The position numbers and the translations under genes were made by a program. A model generated the notes under the pieces. The model saw only the letters and a program-made list of their open reading frames with translations, was not told where the DNA came from and ran no database searches. Shown here piece by piece: positions 20,168-29,571 of a stretch of 64,000 nucleotides of DNA (positions within the stretch are counted from its first letter, which is position 1; each line of letters opens with the position of its first letter). Origin of the DNA: Hyphomicrobiales bacterium (GTDB lineage Bacteria; Pseudomonadota; Alphaproteobacteria; Rhizobiales; Rhizobiaceae); the NCBI GenBank assembly GCA_900468285.1, contig UBTF01000012.1, positions 124,001 to 188,000 of the forward strand, in the 5' to 3' direction.

Positions 20168-20217
20168 CAGTTTCTCGATAGGTAGCAACAACATTATCAC
20201 AGTTTTCTCGATGAGAA
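20168..20217. promoter_or_regulatory. Candidate LysR operator in lysR-azoR gap
   Basis: CAGTTTCTCGAT at 20168-20179 recurs as CAGTTTTCTCGAT at 20200-20212, about three helical turns apart. The second copy is part of a perfect dyad TTCTC-GAT-GAGAA at 20205-20217. The first repeat lies 9 bases upstream of the lysR start, which would suit autorepression; the second would suit activation of azoR. This is inferred from position and symmetry only. Confidence 0.55.
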
Positions 20218-20292
20218 CATTCGTGGATATAGGCTGCAACGATTGGGTTCCCTGCCCCATCCGACCTCCCAATGGAAACAAGGATATTTCAA

Positions 20293-20907
20293 ATGTCGAA
20301 GATTCTCCTCATTACATCGAGCCCCCGCGCCGAAGAATCCCTGTCCAACAAATTTGCAGGAGACCTGGCGGCGAAGATTAAGGTACAGTCCAACGGCTCG
20401 ATCACGCATCTCGATCTCGGCCAGAACCCTATTCCTCACCTTGATCAGGTCACCACTTCGGCTATTCGCAAGGCTCCTGAGCAGCGCGACGCACAGGAAG
20501 CAGCTGCTGCTGAATATTCCGATAAGCGCGTTGCAGAACTGATGGAAGCCGACACGATCATCATCGGCACCGGCCTCATCAACTTCGCCATCTATTCCGG
20601 CCTGAAGTCCTGGATCGACAATGTCGCCCGCGCTGGCATGACGTTCCGCTACACAGAATCCGGCCCTGTTGGTCTCGCAACCGGCAAGAAGGTTTACATC
20701 GTTCTGTCTTCTGCTGGCGTTTACTCGGAAGGCCCGGCAGCAGCGATGGATCACGCTGTTCCTTACCTCAAGACCGTTCTCGGCTTCCTTGGCCTGACAG
20801 ACGTCGAAGTGATCCGCATCGAAGGTCTGGCATTCGGACCGGAAGCTGCCGAAAAGGCAATCGCGTCTGCAACCGCAAAGGTTGAAGAGCTGGCCAAGGC
20901 TGCCTGA
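20293..20907 (+). CDS. azoR: FMN-dependent NADH-azoreductase
   Basis: A flavodoxin-fold enzyme that reduces azo compounds and quinones using NADH and FMN; 204 residues from the ATG at 20293 (MSKILLITSSPRAEES), which follows AAGGATATTTCAA. The FMN phosphate-binding loop is SSPR near residue 9. The segments GLINFAIYSGLKSWIDNVAR and SSAGVYSEGP match the AzoR family. It is probably controlled by the divergent LysR gene. Confidence 0.93.
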   Translation: MSKILLITSSPRAEESLSNKFAGDLAAKIKVQSNGSITHLDLGQNPIPHLDQVTTSAIRKAPEQRDAQEAAAAEYSDKRVAELMEADTIIIGTGLINFAIYSGLKSWIDNVARAGMTFRYTESGPVGLATGKKVYIVLSSAGVYSEGPAAAMDHAVPYLKTVLGFLGLTDVEVIRIEGLAFGPEAAEKAIASATAKVEELAKAA

Positions 20908-20914
20908 TTTGACA

Positions 20915-20988
20915 AGGGCGGCGTTTCGCAACGCCGCCCTTCCTATCTGATGATAACGGCTGCGAGGCTTTCGCGGCCGTTATTTTTT
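20915..20988 (+). terminator. Tandem hairpins ending azoR; second is a T-tract terminator
   Basis: The first hairpin, AGGGCGGCGTT / AACGCCGCCCT, has a strong stem but a weak T-run. The second, AACGGC-GCGA / TCGC-GCCGTT (20955-20981, one-base bulges), is followed by ATTTTTT at 20982-20988. That T-run overlaps the last codons of the convergent HlyU gene, so the two genes share DNA at their ends. Confidence 0.75.
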
Positions 20989-21291
20989 GTCTGAGAACAA
21001 GCTGGGGCCGTTCTGGTCGATGATCAGCTGCCCTTTGCGAATGGTGCATTCCACGGCATCGTCCAGGCTAGTGAAGACATCAGCGCGCACGAAATCATGC
21101 GCAAGCGTTTCCTCTCCCACCTTCTTTTCAATGCGGCCAGCGAGACGGTACTGGCTGCCTTCCTTCAGGGGCGTCGCGTAGATGACGCAGTCCTTATATG
21201 GATGTCCCTCGCTGGTTTCAGCCTTCTTCGGGCCGTCATCTGATGGCGATGAGCCGAAGGCGGAAAAAAGTTTCGAGAAGAACGAAGCCAT
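20980..21291 (-). CDS. HlyU-family protein
   Basis: A 103-residue protein matching the HlyU family (as I recall it) over HPYKDCVIYATPLKEGSQYR and EETLAHDFVRADVFTS. The family name comes from a regulator in Vibrio, but this alphaproteobacterial group has no obvious DNA-binding helix-turn-helix here, so a regulatory role should not be assumed. Residues 1-25 are variable; the rest is a compact beta-rich domain. It sits alone between azoR and ilvA. Confidence 0.75.
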   Translation of the reverse strand: MASFFSKLFSAFGSSPSDDGPKKAETSEGHPYKDCVIYATPLKEGSQYRLAGRIEKKVGEETLAHDFVRADVFTSLDDAVECTIRKGQLIIDQNGPSLFSDKK

Positions 21292-21354
21292 TGATACCCT
21301 TCCTATTGCGTTTTTGCGGGGGGCTACATGAGCCCTGCCCGGCCGTTATGCCCG

Positions 21355-22605
21355 TCAGATGATCAGGTTTGCGAGGATTTCGTTTTCGGTTATGTCCTCG
21401 TAACCCAGACCCGCCTCTTCGAAACGTTCAAACAGGCCAACGAAGTTCTGACGCTCTGTTGTCTCGATGCCGATGAGGATCGAGCCGAAGTTGCGTGCGG
21501 ATTTCTTCAGATACTCGAAACGCGCAACGTCATCATCGGGTCCAAGCAGATTGAGGAAATCGCGCAGGGCACCGGGGCGCTGAGGCAAGCGAAGAATGAA
21601 ATATTTCTTCACGCCGCCATATCGCATGGCGCGTTCCTTGACGTCTGGCAGACGTTCAAAGTCGAAATTGCCGCCGGAAACAACACAGACGACCCGCTTG
21701 CCCTCAAGTCTGTCCCGGCCCATCTTTTCAAGCGCGGCGATGGACAGCGCGCCCGCTGGCTCCAGCACGACGCCTTCCAGGTTGAGCATATCGATAATGG
21801 TGACGCAGATTGCGTTTTCAGCAATCAACTCGACCTGCTCTGCTGGGAAATGCTTCAGCGCCTCGAAATTCAGGTCGCCAATGCGGGCAACGGCAGCGCC
21901 ATCCACGAAATTATCGATCTTGTTGAGCGTGACAGGCTTACCCGCCTCCAGGCTTTTCTTCAGGCTCGGCGCACCCTCGGGCTCGCAGAATACGAAGCCA
22001 GTGCTGGCGACTTTCCCTTCGAAGAAACCGGAAAGACCGGCGGAAAGACCGCCGCCGCCAACAGGCATGACCAGAAGGTCCGGCGCAACATTGTCCGGCA
22101 GCTGGTCGATGATCTCGGCGGCAACGGTCGCCTGTCCCTCGATGATGTCCTTATGATCGAATGGCGGCACCATGTAGGCGTCGTTTTCTTCCACATAGGC
22201 GCGGGCCGCAGCATAACACTGGTCGAAAATGTCGCCGACGAGCCTGATCTTGATGAACTCGCCGCCGAAGATGCGAGTCTTGTCAATTTTCTGCTGAGGT
22301 GTCGTGACCGGCATGAAAACCACACCATGCACGCCAAAATGGCGGCATGCAAAGGCAAAGCCCTGCGCGTGATTTCCCGCTGATGCGCAGACGAAAACCT
22401 TGTTCTTGCCGGTAGAAGAGACAGCCTTTCGCAGGAAATTAAATGCGCCTCTAATCTTGTAGGAACGAACAGGCGTGAGGTCCTCGCGCTTGAGCCAGAT
22501 TTCGGCACCATAGCGACGGCTGAGATGTTCATTCAACTGCAACGGCGTTTCGGGAAACAGTTCCCTCACTTCACGCCGAGCGGCTTCTACAAGCAGTTTG
22601 TCCAC
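21355..22605 (-). CDS. ilvA: Threonine ammonia-lyase (threonine dehydratase)
   Basis: A PLP enzyme deaminating threonine to 2-oxobutanoate, the first step to isoleucine. I prefer a GTG start at 22605 (VDKLLVEAARREVREL), giving 416 residues and leaving a promoter gap to trkH. A longer ATG frame begins at 22683 but would leave only 35 bases. The PLP lysine is Lys50 in RSYKIRGAFN, and the phosphate loop is GGGGLSAGLSG. The last 80 residues (FILRLPQRPGALRDFL) are a single ACT-like domain, as in shorter IlvA forms, where isoleucine would bind. Confidence 0.92.
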   Translation of the reverse strand: MDKLLVEAARREVRELFPETPLQLNEHLSRRYGAEIWLKREDLTPVRSYKIRGAFNFLRKAVSSTGKNKVFVCASAGNHAQGFAFACRHFGVHGVVFMPVTTPQQKIDKTRIFGGEFIKIRLVGDIFDQCYAAARAYVEENDAYMVPPFDHKDIIEGQATVAAEIIDQLPDNVAPDLLVMPVGGGGLSAGLSGFFEGKVASTGFVFCEPEGAPSLKKSLEAGKPVTLNKIDNFVDGAAVARIGDLNFEALKHFPAEQVELIAENAICVTIIDMLNLEGVVLEPAGALSIAALEKMGRDRLEGKRVVCVVSGGNFDFERLPDVKERAMRYGGVKKYFILRLPQRPGALRDFLNLLGPDDDVARFEYLKKSARNFGSILIGIETTERQNFVGLFERFEEAGLGYEDITENEILANLII

Positions 22606-22718
22606 GATTTTCAATCCATTGAAATTCACGATGGCACCCGCTATGCCATAGGAAAACGCATGACACAAAGACTCTTTGCGCAACTTCGGTACGCCTCACA
22701 CGATCAGGGTTCCATTTA

Positions 22719-24179
22719 TTGAATAGCAATCTTCTGCGCGCAGTCCTCTATATCGCTTCTGTGTTCGGGCTCTACATGGCCACGGCCATGTTCATTCCAG
22801 CCATGACCGATCTCTACTACGGAAACAATGACTGGGCGGTCTTCGCCATCTCCGGCTTCATGTTCGGTGGATTGGCTCTGGCCGGTGCCCTGGCGACGCG
22901 TGCACCCATGCCAACCTTCAACAAGAGGTTCGGTTTTCTCTTGGTGAACGTCTTGTGGCTGGTGTTTTCCCTCGTCGGTGCCCTGCCGCTTTATCTGTCC
23001 GAATTGAACCTCAGCTTTGGGCAGGCCTTGTTCGAATCCGTATCCGCCATCACCACGACAGGTTCAACGGTGATTTCCGGCCTCGACAAGGCGCCACAGG
23101 GTATTCTTATCTGGCGTTCACTGCTCTGCTGGCTGGGCGGTATCGGTATCGTCGCACTTGGCCTTTTTATCCTACCCTTGCTGCGCGTTGGCGGCATGAC
23201 GTTTTTCCGCATGGAATCGTCAGATACGGGCAACGATCGCCCTTTCGCTCGCTTGGCCAGCTTCACCAAGGCGTTTGTCGGCATTTACGTCGTCATAACG
23301 CTGGCCTGCACAATCGCCTATGATTTTGCGGGCATGACGCATTTCGATGCGCTCAATCACGCCATGTCCACGGTCGCGACGGGCGGTTTCTCGACACACG
23401 ACGCCTCGTTTGCATTCTTTGGCGACAATGTCGCGCTGCTGTGGATTGCGACCTTCTTTCTGATACTGGGCAGCCTGCCTTTCTCCGTGATGATCCTTTT
23501 GGCCATACGCGGGCGAATGGATATTCTTCACGACCCGCAAATTCGCGTCTTCATCGGCTACCTTTGCGCGATTTCTCTCGCAGTCGGCGTCTATCACCAC
23601 CTGACAAACGGCGTATCGCTCGACATTGCGCTGAGCCACGCCTTCTTCAATATGACATCCATCCTGTCGACCGGCGGTTTTGCCAGCGACGATTATACAT
23701 TGTGGGGGCCATTCGTCGTGCTTGTCGCATTTTTCGCGACCTTCATGGGCGGGTGTTCCGGGTCGACAGCAGGTGGTATCAAGGCCTATCGCTTCGTCAT
23801 CGTTTACAGTGTCGTCAAGACAGGACTGAAGAAGCTTCTGTACCCTGACGCGGTCTACACTGTACGCTACGGCCAGCAGGTGGTGGATGCCGAGATCGTC
23901 CGCAACGTCTTCCTGTTTCTCAGCTGCTTCCTTGCACTCTGGATCGGCGGCAGCCTCGCCATGAGCGCCATGGGCTACGACCTGCTGACAGCGACCTCCG
24001 GTGTTGCAACGTCGCTCGCCAATGTCGGCCCCGGCGTCGGCCCCATCATCGGCCCCGCGGGCAACTTCTCCACCATAAAGGACCCGGCACTCTACCTGCT
24101 ATCCATCATGATGCTACTCGGCCGCCTGGAAATCCTGACGGTGCTCGTGCTGATGATGCCACTGTTCTGGAAGAGCTGA
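22719..24179 (+). CDS. trkH: TrkH-family potassium uptake protein
   Basis: An inner-membrane K+ translocation subunit of 486 residues with about ten membrane segments and four pore repeats. Filter-like motifs are seen at ITTTGST, VATGGFS, LSTGGFAS and ANVGPG, the four glycine-containing selectivity positions of Trk/Ktr channels. The start is a TTG at 22719 (MNSNLLRAVLYIAS) with AGGG upstream. A cytoplasmic TrkA partner is not next to it and must lie elsewhere. Confidence 0.92.
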   Translation: MNSNLLRAVLYIASVFGLYMATAMFIPAMTDLYYGNNDWAVFAISGFMFGGLALAGALATRAPMPTFNKRFGFLLVNVLWLVFSLVGALPLYLSELNLSFGQALFESVSAITTTGSTVISGLDKAPQGILIWRSLLCWLGGIGIVALGLFILPLLRVGGMTFFRMESSDTGNDRPFARLASFTKAFVGIYVVITLACTIAYDFAGMTHFDALNHAMSTVATGGFSTHDASFAFFGDNVALLWIATFFLILGSLPFSVMILLAIRGRMDILHDPQIRVFIGYLCAISLAVGVYHHLTNGVSLDIALSHAFFNMTSILSTGGFASDDYTLWGPFVVLVAFFATFMGGCSGSTAGGIKAYRFVIVYSVVKTGLKKLLYPDAVYTVRYGQQVVDAEIVRNVFLFLSCFLALWIGGSLAMSAMGYDLLTATSGVATSLANVGPGVGPIIGPAGNFSTIKDPALYLLSIMMLLGRLEILTVLVLMMPLFWKS

Positions 24180-24185
24180 AAGAAC

Positions 24186-24271
24186 TGGTGCGGACGGCGG
24201 GACTTGAACCCGCAAGACCATGGGCCGGCAGATTTTAAGTCTGCTGCGTATACCGATTCCGCCACGTCCGC
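24186..24271 (-). tRNA. tRNA-Leu (anticodon TAA)
   Basis: A class II tRNA with a long variable arm. Minus strand GCGGACG pairs with CGTCCGC, the anticodon loop CTTAAAA gives TAA, a GGTTCAAGTCC T-loop is present, and an encoded CCA is at 24186-24188. The acceptor discriminator is A. Confidence 0.96.
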
Positions 24272-24335
24272 TTGCGGTTTTATCTACACAGCGCAACCGG
24301 CTGTGGTCAACGGGGCGGGTGCGTGTCGGGGCAAT

Positions 24336-25034
24336 TTAACCGCACCAGGATTTGTTTCTGGCACCTTGCGGACGCGCCAGACCTTCCCGCATCAGCTGGT
24401 CTGCAAAGGAAACGCCGGATCTCGACAGCGTTGTTGCGCTGCCGGCTGCAGCGACCTGAAAGCCACCGGCGTTCAGCATGTCCCGCAACCTCACCTTGGC
24501 GGCAAAACCTTTTTGACGTTCTTCCAGGCAACGAGCCTGATCTGTCTGGGGAACATCGATGCCCGCAAGCGTCATCCTGACGCCTTTGAGCCAGAAGGTA
24601 TTTCCATCAGCTACGCAATTGTTGAGGCCGGAGCGGCCGCAGAATGCAAAGGTTTCGGGCTTTCCGCCCAGAGAAACGGTCTGGACCTGCGGTCGTGGCA
24701 AGGGCGACACGGAGGCTGGCGTCTGGGCGTTGGACGGCATGGCGATGGCACGTGGCGGAACGGGTGCGCCTGAGGCCGGAAGAGCAACGGTCTGCACCGG
24801 TGTTGGCCTTTGACGCTCGGAAGCGACTTCCCTGCTCGCAGGCTTCTGTGGCGGTGCAATCGTTTTTGAAACTGACGCAACCGTGCTTTTCATCTGAGGT
24901 AGCAAACTGTCACGATGCTCGTAGACCTGAATGCCACCGACCGCCACGCCGAACAGCAACAACCAAGACCAGAGACCAGATCCGCCGGACTTGGCGGTAG
25001 ACCGGCGGCGGCTTGTCGTTTTTCTCTTGCTCAC
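24336..25034 (-). CDS. Thermonuclease-fold membrane-anchored protein, probably inactive
   Basis: A 232-residue protein with a basic N-terminus, one membrane segment at about 21-38, a Pro/Ala-rich linker to about 115, and a C-terminal SNase-like domain (about 120-232). The core motif reads MTLAGIDVPQTDQ. Aligned on Asp160 with classical nuclease, the catalytic Arg position is Thr155 and the catalytic Glu position is Gln163. The YGR segment carrying the second Arg is not seen either. I therefore infer a non-catalytic or altered protein. Confidence 0.8.
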   Translation of the reverse strand: MSKRKTTSRRRSTAKSGGSGLWSWLLLFGVAVGGIQVYEHRDSLLPQMKSTVASVSKTIAPPQKPASREVASERQRPTPVQTVALPASGAPVPPRAIAMPSNAQTPASVSPLPRPQVQTVSLGGKPETFAFCGRSGLNNCVADGNTFWLKGVRMTLAGIDVPQTDQARCLEERQKGFAAKVRLRDMLNAGGFQVAAAGSATTLSRSGVSFADQLMREGLARPQGARNKSWCG

Positions 25035-25144
25035 GATAAAACTCCTTGTCGGTGAGCATTATCCGTCCAAGGAGTTTCCGAAAGGTTGGCATTTGAAACA
25101 AATGCCCGTCAAAAAACTGAATTATCCACAAGCCGTACGGAGAA

Positions 25145-25687
25145 TCAGCGGACCTGATCGAGCAAGCGCTTGCACTCCAGCAGATCGAAAAGCGCTTCCT
25201 GCAAAAGCGCGCGATCATCCTTGCTAATACTCGATTTGCCGATCGATATCTCCGGCGTGTCGTCCGAGGCGCCACCAAATCCAAAGAAACGCCCGCTGGG
25301 CTTTGCCTTGGGCCGACCGACGACTTCATCCTCATCGGCATGTGCGATGCGGGGCTCGGCGGTCTCCTTCTCACCGCTCTGCGCCATGATGGCTTCCATC
25401 GTGGCGAGGTCACCGGACGCAATTGCCGATACAAAGCGGTTGCCATTGGTCTTCAGGAGTTTCTGGACGCCCTTGATGGTATAACCGTGGTCATAAAGAA
25501 GGTGCCGGATGCCCTTGAGGAGATCGACATCGTCAGGGCGATAATAGCGGCGCCCCCCGCCCCGTTTCATCGGCTTGATCTGCGGAAATCTTGTTTCCCA
25601 GAAACGAAGCACGTGCTGAGGCAGGTCCAGATCTTCTGCAACTTCGCTGATCGTTCGAAAGGCGTCGGGGCTTTTATCCAAGTTCAA
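25145..25687 (-). CDS. MerR-family transcriptional regulator
   Basis: A 180-residue MerR regulator. The N-terminal winged helix at about 11-80 includes [19 protein letters not shown] and the wing [11 protein letters not shown]. The C-terminal 90 residues are acidic and lack an evident metal-binding Cys pair, so the inducer is unknown. Its place downstream of ihfA is conserved in Rhizobiales. The gap before it holds a strong dyad over a possible promoter. Confidence 0.9.
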   Translation of the reverse strand: MNLDKSPDAFRTISEVAEDLDLPQHVLRFWETRFPQIKPMKRGGGRRYYRPDDVDLLKGIRHLLYDHGYTIKGVQKLLKTNGNRFVSAIASGDLATMEAIMAQSGEKETAEPRIAHADEDEVVGRPKAKPSGRFFGFGGASDDTPEISIGKSSISKDDRALLQEALFDLLECKRLLDQVR

Positions 25688-25750
25688 CTCCTATCCAGAC
25701 CAAAGGCAGGATTACGAGACACGATGAAAGGTACGATGCGAATCGTTCTT

Positions 25751-25775
25751 ATTTCAACGACTTGTCGGTTGAAAT
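25751..25775 (-). promoter_or_regulatory. Candidate MerR-type promoter/operator upstream of merR
   Basis: ATTTCAAC ... GTTGAAAT form a perfect 8-base inverted repeat over 25 bases, extended internally by GAC/GTC. On the minus strand TTGAAT lies at its upstream edge as a -35, with ATAAGA or TGAAAT at the downstream edge as a -10. The dyad would thus sit in the spacer, as MerR proteins require. The 64-base distance to the merR start fits autoregulation. Confidence 0.5.
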
Positions 25776-25840
25776 TCAACTATTTTCACAACAAGACTAC
25801 GCGCACTGCCTGTAGAAATATCGAGAGGGTGGCAGATGTG

Positions 25841-26179
25841 TCAGGAGCCTGACTTCTGGCTCTTCTGCTTTGCCTTGCGCGCGGAATGCGCTTTCAGTAT
25901 CCGCTGCTTGAGAACGTTGGATGCCTTGAAGGTCATGACGCGGCGCGGTGAGATCGGCACTTCTTCGCCGGTCTTGGGATTGCGGCCGATTCGCTCGTTC
26001 TTTTCGCGGATCTGGAACGTCGCAAACGAGGAGAGCTTGACAACCTCTCCGCGTGTTATGGCGTTGCAAATCTCGTCGATGACGGTTTCAACCAGTTCGG
26101 CGGATTCGGTTCGAGATAACCCCACTTTACGAAACACAGACTCGGCTAGATCCGCACGTGTGACTGTTTTCCCGGCCAT
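25841..26179 (-). CDS. ihfA: Integration host factor subunit alpha
   Basis: IHF-alpha forms a heterodimer with IHF-beta that sharply bends DNA. I start at 26179 ([16 protein letters not shown]) after GGGGAAAT, giving 112 residues; the 14-codon upstream extension is unlikely. The beta-arm sequence [18 protein letters not shown] inserts in the minor groove and is diagnostic for IHF-alpha. It is in the conserved order fabH-ihfA-merR. Confidence 0.95.
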   Translation of the reverse strand: MAGKTVTRADLAESVFRKVGLSRTESAELVETVIDEICNAITRGEVVKLSSFATFQIREKNERIGRNPKTGEEVPISPRRVMTFKASNVLKQRILKAHSARKAKQKSQKSGS

Positions 26180-26322
26180 ATTTCCCCGCACCGCTCTCTT
26201 CTTTTCGTTGAACCCGGTCAAGATTATTGCCCTAGAGGCGACCGGTCAAGCAAAGTTTCCGGATTCGTTTAGGGATTTCCAGCAATAGTGGCAATGGCTT
26301 ACATGTTTTCGTGAAGCAGATT

Positions 26323-27294
26323 TTACCATCGCAGAAGAACTGCACCCCAGGTAAAGCCGCCACCCATCGCCTCCAGCATCACCAGATCGCCCTTTTTGAT
26401 CCGACCGTCAGACGCTGCTGCTGCCAGAGCGAGAGGTATGGAGGCTGCCGATGTGTTGCCGTGCTGGTCTACGGTGATCACGACTTTTTCCGTGGGAATG
26501 CCGAGCTTTTTCGCTGAACCATCGATGATACGGCGGTTTGCCTGGTGGGGGACCAACCAGTCCAGATCATCTGCCGTAGTGCCCGTTGCCTCAAAAGCAG
26601 CTTCGATGACGTCAGTTATCATCCCCACAGCATGCTTGAAGACTTCCCGGCCTTCCATCCTCAGATGACCTACCGTTCCGGTTGTGGAAGGGCCACCATC
26701 GACATAGAGCTTGTCCTTATGCGAACCATCGGAACGCAGATTGGAGGTGAGGATACCACGGTCAGATGTCTTGCCCTCGCCCTCTCCTGCCTCGAGCACA
26801 ACCGCACCGGCGCCATCGCCAAACAGCACGCAGGTGGTGCGATCCGTCCAGTCCAGGATGCGCGAGAATGTTTCCGCACCGATGACCAGAACCCGCTTGG
26901 CCATGCCGCCGCGAATGTAGAGGTCGGCCGTTGCCATGGCATAAACGAAGCCGGAGCAAACCGCCTGAACGTCAAACGCGAAGCCGCTGGTGATGCCGAG
27001 GCGATTTTGAATATTGACCGCTGTTGCCGGAAAGGTGTTGTCCGGCGTCGATGTCGCAACGATGATCAGGTCGATGTCTTCTGGCCGTATGCCAGCGTTT
27101 TCAAGCGCCGCGCGTGCAGCCTGCTCTCCGAGCGAAGACGTCGTTTCCCCTTCGCCCGCGATGTAGCGCTGCTTGATACCGGTGCGCTGAACGATCCACT
27201 CATCAGAGGTCTCGACGATCGCTTCAATGTCCTGGTTTGTCATGACGCGCTTAGGCAGCGCCGCACCGAAACCACGTATAATGGAGCGGATCAT
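26323..27294 (-). CDS. fabH: 3-oxoacyl-ACP synthase III (FabH)
   Basis: FabH starts fatty acid synthesis by condensing acetyl-CoA with malonyl-ACP. It has 323 residues. The catalytic triad is visible: Cys113 in AVCSGFVYA, His250 in VPHQANRRI, and Asn280 in [10 protein letters not shown]. Its start is 3 bases from the plsX stop, so both are in one operon. Confidence 0.97.
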   Translation of the reverse strand: MIRSIIRGFGAALPKRVMTNQDIEAIVETSDEWIVQRTGIKQRYIAGEGETTSSLGEQAARAALENAGIRPEDIDLIIVATSTPDNTFPATAVNIQNRLGITSGFAFDVQAVCSGFVYAMATADLYIRGGMAKRVLVIGAETFSRILDWTDRTTCVLFGDGAGAVVLEAGEGEGKTSDRGILTSNLRSDGSHKDKLYVDGGPSTTGTVGHLRMEGREVFKHAVGMITDVIEAAFEATGTTADDLDWLVPHQANRRIIDGSAKKLGIPTEKVVITVDQHGNTSAASIPLALAAAASDGRIKKGDLVMLEAMGGGFTWGAVLLRW

Positions 27295-27297
27295 CTC

Positions 27298-28359
27298 TTA
27301 TTCCTCATCAGCTACGAGCACTTCAGGCTCCGGGGGTGGAAGCCTTCTGGCGTGGTAAGCCTTCAAATCATTTTCTATTTTTGCGGTAAGCCCGTTGTGA
27401 GCCATGTCATAGCCGACATCGACCGCGGAAGCGAAGCCGAGCGCATCAGTGCTGCCGTGACTTTTAATAACAATGCCATTCAAGCCGAGGAACACGCCGC
27501 CATTGACCTTGCGCGGATCCATTTTCTCGCGAAGCACGTCAAAGGCGCTCTTGGCCAGAATATAGCCGATCTTGGCTATGAAGCTGCGCGAAATCGCCTC
27601 CTTCAGAAGTGTGCTGATCTGGCGAGCCGTGCCTTCGGCGGTCTTCAAGGCAATATTGCCGGTGAAGCCCTCGGTAACGACGACATCGACAGTGCCCTTG
27701 CCGATGTCATTGCCTTCAACGAAGCCACGGTAGTTAATGGTACTTAGGCCAGCCTCGCGGATAAGGCGACCGGCTTCGCGCACTTCTTCCTGTCCCTTGA
27801 CCTCTTCCACGCCGACATTGAGAAGTCCGACGGTCGGGCGGTCGATATCGAAAAGGGCACGGGCCATTGCGCCACCCATGAGGGCGAAATCGAGCAACTG
27901 CTGGGAGTCGGCACCGATTGTTGCGCCAACGTCGAGAACGATGCTCTCACCTTTCAGGGTGGGCCAGATACCGGCGATTGCCGGGCGCTCGATGCGAGCC
28001 ATGGTCCGAAGGCAGAATTTTGCCATTGCCATCAACGCGCCGGTATTGCCAGCGGAAACGACGACATCGGCTTCACCGACCTTCACGGCTTCGATGGCGC
28101 GCCACATGCTGGAGACATAGCGACCACGGCGCAACGCCTGGCTCGGCTTTTCATCCATGGTGACAGAAACCTCGCAGTCAAAAAACTGCGAGTTATCGCG
28201 AAGCTTGGGAAACTGCGCCAGAATAGGTTCGCATCTGCTTTTTTGCCCGTAGAGCAAAAAAGTCACATCGTTATGCCGATCCAGCGCCTTGGCAGCGCCG
28301 GGAATGGCAACATCAGGGCCAAAATCTCCGCCCATGACGTCAATTGCTATTCTGATCAC
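27298..28359 (-). CDS. plsX: Phosphate acyltransferase PlsX
   Basis: PlsX makes acyl-phosphate from acyl-ACP for PlsY-dependent phospholipid synthesis. It has 353 residues. The family motifs are [13 protein letters not shown] at the N-terminus, SAGNTGALM near residue 105, and [17 protein letters not shown] near 230. It is followed by fabH with a 3-base gap, coupling phospholipid and fatty acid synthesis. Confidence 0.97.
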   Translation of the reverse strand: MIRIAIDVMGGDFGPDVAIPGAAKALDRHNDVTFLLYGQKSRCEPILAQFPKLRDNSQFFDCEVSVTMDEKPSQALRRGRYVSSMWRAIEAVKVGEADVVVSAGNTGALMAMAKFCLRTMARIERPAIAGIWPTLKGESIVLDVGATIGADSQQLLDFALMGGAMARALFDIDRPTVGLLNVGVEEVKGQEEVREAGRLIREAGLSTINYRGFVEGNDIGKGTVDVVVTEGFTGNIALKTAEGTARQISTLLKEAISRSFIAKIGYILAKSAFDVLREKMDPRKVNGGVFLGLNGIVIKSHGSTDALGFASAVDVGYDMAHNGLTAKIENDLKAYHARRLPPPEPEVLVADEE

Positions 28360-28459
28360 TCGTCCCTGATCCTTCTTACCGCTGTGCGGTGGAATTTTGC
28401 GCGAAAATACCGTTTCCGCGCCCGCTTACAACTGAATTGTTGGGCTTGACCAACCGCAT

Positions 28460-29023
28460 TCAGTCTTTTTTCCAATCTTTCAACACCGCAAATGGCGATG
28501 GTTTTTTATCTGCATCCGCCTTCTCGTCCGTGTATTCCGAGAAATCCACATCCGGTTTGCGGGGGTAAGGGTCGATGGCAAGCGCTGCAAATTCGGCCAC
28601 GACGACACCGACATCGATCGTATCGCCGGTGAATTGATCGGGGATATCCGGACCGTCAGGATCAAGAACAATCTCGCCCTGCTCATTCGGCATCAAGCGC
28701 GCCAGCTTTGAACCTTCCGGCACGAAAATCTGCTCGATTTTCTCGTCGATCACGCTTGAGACCGGCTCCAGTGTTACAACGCAGGACTGCGTCAGCGCAG
28801 CGCGTACGTCGCCCGTGATTTTCAAACCGTCCTTCTTCCAGCGGGTAACCTGCAGCTCGCTTTTCAGGTATTCCACCGACACGACATCCCACAATTTCGC
28901 CAGGCCCTTTAATTCCTCGGCGTTCGCGGAGAGACCAATCCTGACCGGATTGGCAGAAATATGGCCTACCTTGACCGGGTATGAAAAAGGGACGTCGTCG
29001 TTGGCCGCTAGGTGCGAGTTCAT
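28460..29023 (-). CDS. DUF177 (YceD-family) protein
   Basis: A 187-residue DUF177 protein. In many bacteria the family member precedes rpmF and plsX and is linked to 23S rRNA or L32 processing; here plsX follows without rpmF. The RYx-like CVVTLEPV segment is the expected cysteine-containing core. Its start codon overlaps the stop of the upstream chaperone-like gene as ATGA, so translation is coupled. Confidence 0.85.
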   Translation of the reverse strand: MNSHLAANDDVPFSYPVKVGHISANPVRIGLSANAEELKGLAKLWDVVSVEYLKSELQVTRWKKDGLKITGDVRAALTQSCVVTLEPVSSVIDEKIEQIFVPEGSKLARLMPNEQGEIVLDPDGPDIPDQFTGDTIDVGVVVAEFAALAIDPYPRKPDVDFSEYTDEKADADKKPSPFAVLKDWKKD

Positions 29024-29571
29024 GGTAACCTCTTAAAGTCCGGTGTGGGCAGCGTGACTTGCCCTGTCGCGATGAGGTCTTCCGACTGAGCCGTCAATGC
29101 GTCGGAAGCAGCCATCATCCAGGTGGCAAGTCCCCGCATATCTGCAGGGGTCGCTTCTGACTGCGGATATATATTGCGTGCAAGGGCTGCTGCAAGTGCA
29201 TCCACATCATCGCCGTCCAAAGCGGCGGCATAGGATTCGAGACGGCCATAGAACATTCCGGCGAATTTCTTCATGCGCTTCGGAACACCCTGATCCCCGA
29301 TACCAAGCTCCCGCATGGAGTGATCCAGGTCCTGAAAAAATGCATCGATTATTTCCTGCGCAATCTCCTGCCCGCTGGTTTGCGAACTCTTGGTGCGGCG
29401 GAAATACAGAATCATCACGATGGCAAGAAGCTCAAAACGCCCCATGACGGTGTCCGGCACGTTCAGATAGAGATAGAAACCGGGTTGCCGTGCAGCTGTC
29501 GTCAGCGCAGCATATTGCCTGTCAACGATGACGCGATTGTTGTTTTTCTTCTTAAAAAGACCGAAGACCAT
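29020..29571 (-). CDS. Ubiquinol-cytochrome c chaperone (CBP3-like) family protein
   Basis: A 183-residue protein starting at 29571 (MVFGLFKKKNNNRVIVDRQY). The N-terminal mix of basic residues is followed by a helical bundle, and the block DLDHSMRELGIGDQGVPKRM is the family signature. The mitochondrial homolog Cbp3 helps assemble cytochrome b of the bc1 complex; the same role in bacteria is a fair inference. It overlaps DUF177 by 4 bases. Confidence 0.88.
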   Translation of the reverse strand: MVFGLFKKKNNNRVIVDRQYAALTTAARQPGFYLYLNVPDTVMGRFELLAIVMILYFRRTKSSQTSGQEIAQEIIDAFFQDLDHSMRELGIGDQGVPKRMKKFAGMFYGRLESYAAALDGDDVDALAAALARNIYPQSEATPADMRGLATWMMAASDALTAQSEDLIATGQVTLPTPDFKRLP

